Shown piece after piece: positions 1 to 7,900 of a DNA stretch of 64,000 nt. The translations under genes were made by a program, and so were the position numbers. The DNA comes from Lachnospiraceae bacterium UBA1818 (GTDB lineage Bacteria; Bacillota; Clostridia; Lachnospirales; Lachnospiraceae). The notes under the pieces were generated by a model that saw only the letters and a program-made list of their open reading frames with translations, was not told the DNA's origin and searched no databases. Position 1 is the stretch's first letter. Each line of letters begins with the position of its first letter. The stretch is from the NCBI GenBank assembly GCA_904419285.1, contig CAJFQZ010000003.1:1-64000 (forward strand), in the 5' to 3' direction.

Positions 1-365
1 TCTGACATAGCCTCGATCTCTTTCAGACGTTTTACACGGCTCTGGATCGTCTTGAAGTTTGTGAGCATACCGCCCAGCCATCTCTCGTTTACATAGAACA
101 TTCCGCAGCGCTCAGCCTCTGTCTTGATGGCATCCTGAGCCTGTTTCTTTGTTCCTACGAAAAGGATCGTGCCGCCCTCTGCAGCGATGTCAGAAACAGC
201 TTTATATGCATCGTCAACCATTCCTACAGACTTCTGCAGGTCGATGATGTAAATACCATTTCTCTCTGTGTAGATGTACGGAGCCATCTTAGGGTTCCAT
301 CTTCTTGTCTGGTGTCCGAAGTGTACACCGGCTTCCAGTAACTGCTTCATTGAAATAACGCTCAT
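1..365 (-). CDS. rpsB: 30S ribosomal protein S2, N-terminal part (gene runs off the window)
   Basis: This is the first ~121 codons of ribosomal protein S2, a component of the 30S head/body junction needed to load S1-like factors and mRNA. The start is ATG at 365 ([19 protein letters not shown]), preceded by a GGAGG ribosome site 7 nt away. The family hallmarks [11 protein letters not shown] and FVGTKKQAQ and the segment ending WLGGMLTNF are present. The reading frame is open to base 1, so the C-terminal half, and probably tsf behind it, lie outside the window. Transcription comes from the promoter at 487-515. Identification is secure; only the end is missing. Confidence 0.97.
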   Translation of the reverse strand, partial: MSVISMKQLLEAGVHFGHQTRRWNPKMAPYIYTERNGIYIIDLQKSVGMVDDAYKAVSDIAAEGGTILFVGTKKQAQDAIKTEAERCGMFYVNERWLGGMLTNFKTIQSRVKRLKEIEAMS

Positions 366-414
366 GTTTCTTTCCTCCATTTGGTTTTTGATTCTTCCGT
401 ATGTTTTCTCTTTC

Positions 415-452
415 CCTGAGACCGTCCGTTTTCCGGCTTGGGCACCTTCAGG
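415..452 (-). promoter_or_regulatory. Imperfect stem-loop in the rpsB 5' leader
   Basis: The transcribed leader between the rpsB promoter and start codon is ~110 nt. It can fold with outer arms CCTGA/TCAGG and an inner CCG-GAAAA-CGG. Ribosomal-protein leaders are often autoregulatory, but I cannot match this one to a named S2 leader family. Function is inference. Confidence 0.3.
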
Positions 453-486
453 AAAATCCGCATACGTGTTTTTTCGCAACGTGTGT

Positions 487-515
487 AGTATATCACAGAA
501 ATATCGTGTTTGCAA
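487..515 (-). promoter_or_regulatory. Sigma-A promoter of rpsB
   Basis: TTGCAA and TATACT read on the minus strand, separated by 17 bp. They lie ~125 bp upstream of the rpsB start codon, giving a ~115-nt leader. Confidence 0.7.
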
Positions 516-516
516 G

Positions 517-552
517 CCAAAAAAGGAAAAGCCTCCGCTTTTCGCGAAGGCT
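517..552 (-). terminator. Terminator of the first NlpC/P60 gene
   Basis: On the minus strand a 9-bp stem AGCCTTCGC/GCGGAGGCT with a GAAAA-type loop is followed by a T-rich run. It sits ~40 bp after the stop codon of the NlpC/P60 gene and just before the rpsB promoter. Confidence 0.75.
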
Positions 553-593
553 TCTGCTCTTCTGATTCAGTTCTTGATGGATCGCGGATCGGA

Positions 594-1676
594 TCAGCCG
601 CCATACCGGACATAGATCATGCCGCTCTGGACCGGTCCTGTGATAACTCCCACGCCTTCTGTCGCCGCGTGGATCATCCTTCCGCCTCCTATGTAAATGC
701 CGCAGTGTCCGTTTCCTACGCACACATCACCCGGCTGTGGATTGCTTACTCTCGGCCATCCCATAAATGTAGTCGTATTGCCAAGTCTCACATACTGTCC
801 TGTCAGACAGTAGCTCACGAGACCGGAACAGTCAAATGCTCCCGGGCTGCATGCCCCCCAGACATATGCCGCTCCCAGACAGCTCTGCGCTCTGGCAACA
901 ACCGCGTTTCCTGATCCTACGCTGTAGCTCGGAGCACTGCTGCTTCCTGACGAAGTATTGCTGCTTCCGGAAGATGTACTGCTGCTGCTCTGCTGGGCCG
1001 CCGCCTGCTGGGCTGCCGCTCTTGCCGCGGCTTCCGCTGCCGCGCGCTGGCGGGCTTCCTCTTCTTCCTGGGCTTTTCTCGCCGCCTCCTGGATCATATC
1101 ATCCAGGTTATCGATCTCAGCGCTCTTGTCTTCAAGCGTTGTGTTCAGTTCTTTCTGCTGGGCTTCATACTCGGTCTGGGTACTCTCAAGATCATCCTGC
1201 TTTTCTTCCAGAGAAGCCTTAAGCTCCTTTACCTTCTCCGTAGTTGCAACATACTCTTCCAGTTTCTCTCTGTCATAAGTATGTACCTGCTGTGAATACT
1301 CCGCCTGGCTCAGCATTCCTGACATGTCGCCGGATGACAGCACTCTGTCGAGATCAGCGGAGCCTGTCCCCGCTTCATACATATACTTGATGCGGAGCTT
1401 CATGGCCTCATACTGTTCCTGCTCGTCCTCTTCCGCCTCCTTGAGATCTTCCTCTGTCTGAGTGATCTCCTGTCCTGTGGAGATCAGCTCATTCTCGAGA
1501 TCTGACATCTTCTGTACAAGCGTATCCAGCTGTGACTGGAGATCCTTCACTTCATTCTGCACGTTTTCTTTCTGCTGCTTCAGATCATCCACCTCGTCAG
1601 CCAGAACCGGCATCACGGAAAGTGAACACGTCAGAGCCGCCGCAAGAAATACAGTAACTGCTTTTTTAAATTTCAT
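594..1676 (-). CDS. Secreted coiled-coil NlpC/P60 peptidoglycan hydrolase (paralogue 1)
   Basis: This 360-residue exported protein is likely a cell-wall endopeptidase. It has a Sec signal peptide (about residues 1-26, ending VLADE), then a long charged coiled coil (about 28-210) as in CwlO/PcsB-type hydrolases. A Gln/Ala- and Ser-rich linker (about 210-255) leads to an NlpC/P60 domain (about 260-360). The nucleophile Cys is in FDCSG, the His in GHCGIYIG, and the third polar residue is His in MIHA. The start at 1676 has an AAGGATTGGTGA-type ribosome site that is shared with the neighbouring paralogue. It is transcribed alone from 1821-1849 and ends at the hairpin at 517-552. The substrate bond cannot be told from sequence. 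Compared with the next gene, the middle of the catalytic domain is divergent. Confidence 0.9.
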   Translation of the reverse strand: MKFKKAVTVFLAAALTCSLSVMPVLADEVDDLKQQKENVQNEVKDLQSQLDTLVQKMSDLENELISTGQEITQTEEDLKEAEEDEQEQYEAMKLRIKYMYEAGTGSADLDRVLSSGDMSGMLSQAEYSQQVHTYDREKLEEYVATTEKVKELKASLEEKQDDLESTQTEYEAQQKELNTTLEDKSAEIDNLDDMIQEAARKAQEEEEARQRAAAEAAARAAAQQAAAQQSSSSTSSGSSNTSSGSSSAPSYSVGSGNAVVARAQSCLGAAYVWGACSPGAFDCSGLVSYCLTGQYVRLGNTTTFMGWPRVSNPQPGDVCVGNGHCGIYIGGGRMIHAATEGVGVITGPVQSGMIYVRYGG

Positions 1677-1737
1677 TTCTTCACCAATCCTTATTTTTTA
1701 TCTATGTCCCCACACACATGCTCCATCTTACAACAAA

Positions 1738-1759
1738 AGAGCGTTCATTTCAACACTCT
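1738..1759 (-). promoter_or_regulatory. Possible attenuator hairpin in the NlpC/P60-1 leader
   Basis: On the minus strand arms AGAGTGTT and AACGCTCT (one G-T pair) are separated by a 6-nt loop and followed by TTTGTTG. It lies ~60 nt before the start codon in a ~135-nt leader. It resembles a weak intrinsic terminator, so attenuation is possible. I see no sequence that identifies a known riboswitch. Confidence 0.3.
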
Positions 1760-1820
1760 TCTGCGGGAAACAGCAGTCCGGAGACTCTAAAAAACTTAAT
1801 CTGTCTTTAATACGTTATAG

Positions 1821-1849
1821 ATTATAATAAATCATTCGGAAAATTTCAA
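1821..1849 (-). promoter_or_regulatory. Promoter of NlpC/P60 gene 1
   Basis: TTGAAA-17 bp-TATAAT on the minus strand. The spacer ends GATTTAT, identical to the spacer end of the promoter of the second NlpC/P60 gene at 3310-3338. Confidence 0.75.
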
Positions 1850-1933
1850 TATATTTTTAACATTTCCGTAATATTTCACAATTTGACTGGCGGATACTGC
1901 TGTCTGTACAAAAAGATTCCTATATACACCGAA

Positions 1934-1957
1934 GACCGGCGCGCTGCCGCACCGGTC
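1934..1957 (-). terminator. Hairpin after NlpC/P60 gene 2
   Basis: Arms GACCGG and CCGGTC with further inner GC pairing sit ~25 bp past the stop codon of the second NlpC/P60 gene. The following T-tract is poor, so termination strength is uncertain. Confidence 0.4.
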
Positions 1958-1981
1958 CTCTTCTGACTTTTCTTTTATTTT

Positions 1982-3175
1982 TTAATATCTGATATAATAT
2001 GTAGCACGTACTTTGCTCACACAGATCGGGACTCCGTCCTGCTGTGCTTCGATCATCTGTCCGTTGCCGATATAGATTGCAACGTGTCCCGGAGTCCAGC
2101 AGATATCCCCCGGCCTCGGGTCGCTCACGATCGTACCGCTGTTCTTGATCGACGTACTCTGTCTTGGGATCGAGATACCCGCCTGTGCATAGCACCACTG
2201 GACCAGGCCGGAGCAGTCAAAGGAGACATACGGAATCTGCGTCCCCCAGACATAGGTGGCCTTTCCAACCTGAGACCATGCCGCTGATACAATGATATCC
2301 GCTGCACTCTGATTATAGTCAGGTGTATAGACCGGAGTATCAGACGCACTGTTGTCTTCCGAAGGCGTTGATGCCGGCGGTGTTGAAACGGAAGGAGTCG
2401 ACGTCGAAGGTTTCGACGTATTATTGTTCACCGTATTGCTTTCTGTTTTCGTCGTTGAGCTCCCTGTGCTGCCGGATGTATTCTTATTCGAAGTACTGCC
2501 GCTCTGCTGAGCCGCCTTTTTCGCAGCAGCTTCCTCGGCTGCCTTCTGTCTCGCAGCTTCCTCTTCAGCCGCTTTCTTGATCGCTGCCTGAAGCTGATCA
2601 TCCAGATTTGCAACCTCTGCGCTCTTCTCCGTGATCGTGGTATTGAGCTCATCCTGCTGCGCCTCAAACTCCGTCTGCGTCTTCTTCAGGTCGTCCATCT
2701 TAGTCTCCAGCGTATCCTGAAGATCCTTTACCTTCTGGACTGTCTCAGCGTACTCTTTCAGTTTCTGACGGTCATATGTATGTACCTGCTGAGAATACTC
2801 AGCCTGTGTCAGCATGCCGGAGATACTTCCGGTCGTCATCACCTTTTCTACCGCCGCCGAACCGCTTCCCGCTTCATACATATATTTAATACGAAGCTTC
2901 ATATCCTCATACTGCTTCTGTTCGTCGTCCTGGGCAGTCTGAAGATCCGCCTCTGTCTGCGTGATCTCTTCGCCTGTTGTGATCAGATCATTTTCCAGTT
3001 CCGTTATTTTTGTCATCAGTGTATTCAACTGTGACTGAAGGCTGCTCACTTCATCCTCCGCCGCCTGCTTCTGCTCTTTCAGATCATTTACATTATCTGC
3101 AAGAACAGGCGTCACAGAAAGTGAAAACGCCAGTGACGCCGTAAGGAGAACGGCCGCCGCTTTCTTTAATTTCAT
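1982..3175 (-). CDS. Secreted coiled-coil NlpC/P60 peptidoglycan hydrolase (paralogue 2)
   Basis: This is the second copy of the neighbouring hydrolase, 397 residues from the chosen ATG at 3175 (MKLKKAAAVLL). That start directly follows the AAGGATCGGTGA ribosome site and opens a signal peptide ending VLADN. The frame stays open 33 codons further upstream, but that segment would hide the signal peptide. Layout: signal peptide, coiled coil (about 28-215), Lys/Ala-rich hinge, a long Ser/Thr/Pro/Asn linker (about 235-300), and an NlpC/P60 domain (about 305-397). Cys is in FDCSG and His in GHVAIYIG. The third triad position reads MIEAQ, so Glu replaces the His of the paralogue. It is probably a cell-wall endopeptidase. 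The two coiled-coil halves are very similar, which points to a tandem duplication. Confidence 0.9.
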   Translation of the reverse strand: MKLKKAAAVLLTASLAFSLSVTPVLADNVNDLKEQKQAAEDEVSSLQSQLNTLMTKITELENDLITTGEEITQTEADLQTAQDDEQKQYEDMKLRIKYMYEAGSGSAAVEKVMTTGSISGMLTQAEYSQQVHTYDRQKLKEYAETVQKVKDLQDTLETKMDDLKKTQTEFEAQQDELNTTITEKSAEVANLDDQLQAAIKKAAEEEAARQKAAEEAAAKKAAQQSGSTSNKNTSGSTGSSTTKTESNTVNNNTSKPSTSTPSVSTPPASTPSEDNSASDTPVYTPDYNQSAADIIVSAAWSQVGKATYVWGTQIPYVSFDCSGLVQWCYAQAGISIPRQSTSIKNSGTIVSDPRPGDICWTPGHVAIYIGNGQMIEAQQDGVPICVSKVRATYYIRY

Positions 3176-3309
3176 CTTTTCACCGATCCTTTTCTCTAAA
3201 GAACTACATGTATCTGTTTCATCCGACAGCGGAAAAATATTCTTATTCTCCTCTTTCTCCAGGAAAAGATTCACACGAAAGAAAAATCCTATTTTTCGCT
3301 ATCCATTAG

Positions 3310-3338
3310 ATTATAATAAATCTATCCGAAGATTGCAA
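3310..3338 (-). promoter_or_regulatory. Promoter of NlpC/P60 gene 2
   Basis: TTGCAA-17 bp-TATAAT on the minus strand. It lies immediately downstream of the gltD terminator and 135 bp before the chosen start codon. Confidence 0.7.
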
Positions 3339-3357
3339 TGCCCTTTAACAATTTCGT

Positions 3358-3401
3358 AACAAAAAGGGGCTTCAAGGGAAAATCACCCCTTAAAAGCCCC
3401 C
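3358..3401 (-). terminator. Terminator of the gltBD operon
   Basis: On the minus strand GGGGCTTTTAAGGG pairs with CCCTTGAAGCCCC and is followed by TTTTTG. It lies 30 bp after the gltD stop codon. Confidence 0.85.
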
Positions 3402-3430
3402 ATCTGCGCTATTTTATATCTTTCCCAGGT

Positions 3431-4930
3431 TTACTGCACCGAAAGATTTGTATATCCCATCAGACTTTCATCCACTTCCCGCGCGGCTTCCCTTCCTTCA
3501 CGGATCGCCCACACGACAAGAGACTGTCCTCTGTGCATATCTCCGGCAGCAAACACGTTTTTCACGTTTGTGGCATAACGCCCCGGCTCTGTCAGCACGT
3601 TTGTCCTCGCATTGACTTCCACGCCGAACGCCTTCGTAACGTAGCTCTCGCTTCCCAGAAATCCTGCTGCGATGAGCACCAGATCGACATCGACCGTGTA
3701 CTCGCTGCCCGGAACCTCTACCATCATCGTCCTTCCGGTCGCCTCGTCCTTTTTTCCTTCCAGCTTCACCAGAACTGCTTTGCAGAGTTTTCCTTTTTTG
3801 TCTTTGATAAATTCTTTCACCGTTGTGGTGTAGACTCTCGGATCGCTTCCGAACACAGCGATCGCTTCCTGCTGGCCGTAGTCTGTCTTGCACACTCTCG
3901 GCCACTCCGGCCACGGGTTCAGCTCTGTTCTTGTATCCGGCGCCTTCGGCATCATCTCAAGCTGGACTACAGATTTTGCGCCGTGGCGGATGGATGTTCC
4001 GACACAGTCGTTTCCTGTATCGCCTCCTCCGATCACGATGACACGCTTTCCTTTCGCGGAAATGTACGTTCCGTCCTTCAGCTTCATGTCATTCGCCCAG
4101 AGTGCCTTTGTCGTCGACTTAAGGAAGTCCACGGCAAAGTAGATGCCTTCCGCGTCTCTTCCCGGCGCTTTGATATCTCTCGGATTAGATGCGCCGCAGG
4201 CGAGGATAACCCGGTCAAATTCTTTGAGGATTTCCGCCGCTTTGACGTCTTTTCCGACATTGCATCCGGTCCTGAACTCAATGCCTTCCTCTTCCAGGAC
4301 CGCCACCTTGCGGTCAATGATCTGCTTCTCCAGCTTCATGTTCGGGATTCCGTAGCGGAGGAGTCCTCCTGCCTTGTCCTCCCTCTCGAATACTGTCACA
4401 GAATGTCCTCTCCGGTTGAGAAGATCCGCGGCAGCCAGTCCGGACGGACCGGAACCGATCACCGCAACCTTCTTGCCCGTGCGCACTTTCGGCGGACGGG
4501 CTTTTGCATACCCCTTCTCGTATGCATTTTCAATGATCGCGTACTCATTGCTCTTCGTCGCCACCGGATCCTGGTTCAGGCCGCAGGTGCAGGCATTCTC
4601 ACAGAGTGCCGGACATACACGGGATGTGAATTCCGGGAAATTGTTTGTCTTTGCAAGGCGGTAGTACGCTTCCTCCCAGTTGCCGTTATAGATCAGGTCA
4701 TTCCACTCCGGCACCAGATTGTGGAGAGGGCATCCGCTCGCCATCCCCATCAGGTTCATACCGGACTGACAGAAGGGCACGCCGCACGCCATGCAGCGCG
4801 CGCCCTGTATCTCCTGTTCCTCCTTCGACAGGGGCGTATAGAACTCATTGAAATGCTGAATCCTCTCGAGGGGCTGCTCCGCCGTCTTATCCTGTCTCGC
4901 ATATTCCATAAATCCTGTTGGTTTTCCCAC
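3431..4930 (-). CDS. gltD: Glutamate synthase, small (beta) subunit
   Basis: This is the 499-residue FAD- and Fe-S-containing NADPH-oxidising subunit of glutamate synthase. It passes electrons to GltB for making glutamate from glutamine and 2-oxoglutarate. The N-terminal cluster-binding region holds CMACGVPFC, CPLHN and CPALCENACTCG (about residues 45-110). The FAD-binding GSGPSGLAAADLL is near 155-170 and the NADPH site GGGDTGNDC near 290-300. The start is GTG at 4930, preceded by AGGAGG with 8-nt spacing. The gene starts 12 nt after the gltB stop, so the two form one operon (gltB first), closed by the hairpin at 3358-3401. Length and motifs fit the family well. Confidence 0.97.
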   Translation of the reverse strand: MGKPTGFMEYARQDKTAEQPLERIQHFNEFYTPLSKEEQEIQGARCMACGVPFCQSGMNLMGMASGCPLHNLVPEWNDLIYNGNWEEAYYRLAKTNNFPEFTSRVCPALCENACTCGLNQDPVATKSNEYAIIENAYEKGYAKARPPKVRTGKKVAVIGSGPSGLAAADLLNRRGHSVTVFEREDKAGGLLRYGIPNMKLEKQIIDRKVAVLEEEGIEFRTGCNVGKDVKAAEILKEFDRVILACGASNPRDIKAPGRDAEGIYFAVDFLKSTTKALWANDMKLKDGTYISAKGKRVIVIGGGDTGNDCVGTSIRHGAKSVVQLEMMPKAPDTRTELNPWPEWPRVCKTDYGQQEAIAVFGSDPRVYTTTVKEFIKDKKGKLCKAVLVKLEGKKDEATGRTMMVEVPGSEYTVDVDLVLIAAGFLGSESYVTKAFGVEVNARTNVLTEPGRYATNVKNVFAAGDMHRGQSLVVWAIREGREAAREVDESLMGYTNLSVQ

Positions 4931-4942
4931 TTTTAACGCCTC

Positions 4943-7900
4943 CTATCTTCCATTTTTGATCTTATTGAACGCTTCGATCTTCGCCTTCTCGCGGCTCAGT
5001 CCTTTTTCTTCCATCTGAATGATGGCTGCCATCATCTTCTCATAGTCCTCCGGGATGATCTTCTTGAATTTCGGGAGATAATCCTTGAAGTTGTCGAGAA
5101 TCTTCTTGCCGACCTCGGAGTTCGTGTAAGCCACATGCTCCTGGATCATATTCTTGAGCTCCTGAACGTCGTACTTATCCGTCACGCGCTCAATATTGAC
5201 CATATCCTTGTTGACTTTCATATAGAGACGGCTGTCCATATCAAGCACATAGGCGATTCCGCCGCTCATTCCTGCCGCAAAGTTCTTTCCTACCTGGCCG
5301 AGGATCACAACGCATCCTCCGGTCATATATTCACATCCATGGTCGCCGACACCCTCTACGACAGCTCTCACACCGGAGTTGCGGACACAGAATCTCTCTC
5401 CCGCCACGCCGTTGATGAATGCCTTTCCGCTGGTAGCTCCGTAGAACGCAACGTTTCCTATTATAATGTTTTCATCTGTCTTAAATGTTGTGCCGTTTGG
5501 CGGGCATACGACCAGCTTTCCACCGGAGAGTCCCTTTCCAAAGTAGTCGTTGCTGTCTCCGGTCAGTTCCAGTGTAAGTCCCTTCGGGATAAATGCTCCG
5601 AAGCTCTGTCCGCCGGCTCCCTTACACTTGATCACGAAGCTGTCCTCCGGGAGTCCCTCAGGATATCTTCTCGTGATCTCGGAACCGAAGATCGTTCCGA
5701 AGGTGCGGTCCGTGTTGGTAACATCCACCTCGATGCTTCTCTTCTGTCCCTTCTCAAGGGCAGGAAGAAGCTGCTTTACAAGGACTCTTTCATCCAGTGT
5801 TTTATTCAGTTCAAAGTCAAACACTTTCTTCGGATTGAAGATCATGCCCTTCTTCTCTTTTGCATACGGGTTGTTCAGTACGCTGCTCAGATCCAGAGTC
5901 GCGGCCCTCTCGGAGGTCGGAACATCCTTCACTTTCAGAAGATCTGTGCGTCCCACCAGTTCATCCACTGTGCGCACGCCCAGCTTTGCCATATATTCTC
6001 TCAGCTCTTCCGCGATGAATCTCATAAAGTTGATAACGTACTCCGGTTTTCCTGTAAACCGTTTTCTAAGCTCCGGATTCTGTGTCGCCACACCCACCGG
6101 GCAGGTATCCAGGTTGCAGACACGCATCATCACGCATCCCATAGTCACAAGCGGAGCTGTGGCAAATCCGAATTCCTCCGCTCCCAGCAGCGCTGCGATC
6201 GCAACGTCTCTTCCGCTCATCAGCTTTCCGTCCGTCTCAATGCGCACGCGCTCACGCAGTCCGTTCTTGATCAGCGTCTGATGTGTCTCGGCAAGTCCCA
6301 GCTCCCACGGAAGTCCCGCGTTCTGAATGGAGCTTCTCGGAGCCGCTCCTGTTCCTCCGTCGTAACCGGAGATCAGGATAACTCCTGCGCCCGCTTTCGC
6401 AACACCTGCTGCGACTGTTCCAACGCCTGCCTCGGAGACAAGCTTGACGGAAATCCTTGCGTTCTTGTTTGCATTCTTGCAGTCATAGATCAGCTGCGCC
6501 AGGTCCTCGATGGAGTAAATGTCATGGTGCGGCGGAGGTGAGATCAGGCTCACGCCCGGCGTTGAGTGACGGGTCGTCGCGATCCACGGATACACTTTTC
6601 CTCCCGGAAGATGTCCTCCCTCGCCCGGCTTTGCGCCCTGCGCCATCTTGATCTGGATCTCCTGGGCGCTGACAAGATATCTGGAAGTCACGCCGAAACG
6701 TCCGGAAGCCACCTGCTTGATAGCAGAGCTGCGGTTCGTTCCGAGACGCTCGATCTCCTCACCGCCCTCACCGCTGTTTGACTTGCCGTGAAGTGTGTTC
6801 ATGGCGATCGCCAGTGTCTCGTGAGCTTCCTTGGAGATGGAACCATAGGACATTGCGCCCGTCTTAAAGCGGGTCACGATCGAATCCACGCTCTCCACTT
6901 CCTCAAGCGGAATGCCTTTCTTCGGATAGTTGAATTCCAGCTGGCCTCTCAGGTTGATCTTCTCGCCTTCCGCGTCTACCATTTTCGTGTATTCTTTGAA
7001 CATATCATAATCTCCGCGTCTTGTGGACTGCTGGAGCATATGGATCGTCTGCGGGTTGTAAAGATGTTCCTCCCCGCCGCTCTTGAATTTATGTCTTCCG
7101 AGACTGTCAAGGGACATATCTCCGTCCAGTCCCAGCGGATCGAATGCCTCTGTATGGAATGCGGTATAATCCTCGGCGATCTCCTCAATGCCGATTCCTC
7201 CCACACGGCTGACTGTATCCGTAAAGTATCTGTTGATGAACTCTTCCTTCAGTCCGATCGCCTCGAAGATCTTGGCTCCCTGATAGGACTGGATCGTTGA
7301 GATTCCCATCTTGGATGCGATCTTGACGATACCGTGGAGCACGGCTGAGTTGTAGTCATCAACAGCCGCATAATAATCCTTGTGGAGCAGGCGCGCATCG
7401 ATCAGCTGACGGATGGATTCATGCGCCAGGTACGGGTTGATCGCACATGCACCGTAGCCGAGCAGCGTTGCGAAATGATGTACCTCTCTCGGCTCACCGC
7501 TCTCCAGGATCATGGCAACCGAGGTTCTCTTCTTCGTGCGAACCAGGTGCTGCTGAAGCCCGGATACTGCCAGAAGGGACGGGATCGCCACATGGTACTC
7601 ATCCACATCGCGGTCTGTCAGGATCAGGATGTTCGCCCCCTCGCGGATCACTCTGTCGACCTCGATGAACAGATATTCGATCGCTTTCTCAAGGCTTGTA
7701 TTCTTATAATATGTGATCGGGATCTCGGCAACCTTGAATCCCTCCACATTCATGTTCTTGATCTTCAGAAGGTCTGTATTCGTCAGGATCGGATTGTTCA
7801 CCCGAAGCATCTTGCAGTTCTCTTCCTTCTTCTCAAGAAGATTACCGTCTTTTCCGACATAGATCGTGGTTGATGTCACGATCTCCTCTCGGATCGCATC

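Noticed and set aside
3338-4936. A 532-codon open frame on the plus strand opposite gltD
   Set aside because: It is antisense to a well-supported gene, has no ribosome site or family motif, and its composition is the complement of gltD codon bias.
5135-6541. Plus-strand open frame opposite gltB
   Set aside because: Shadow of the highly conserved synthase core; no start signals.
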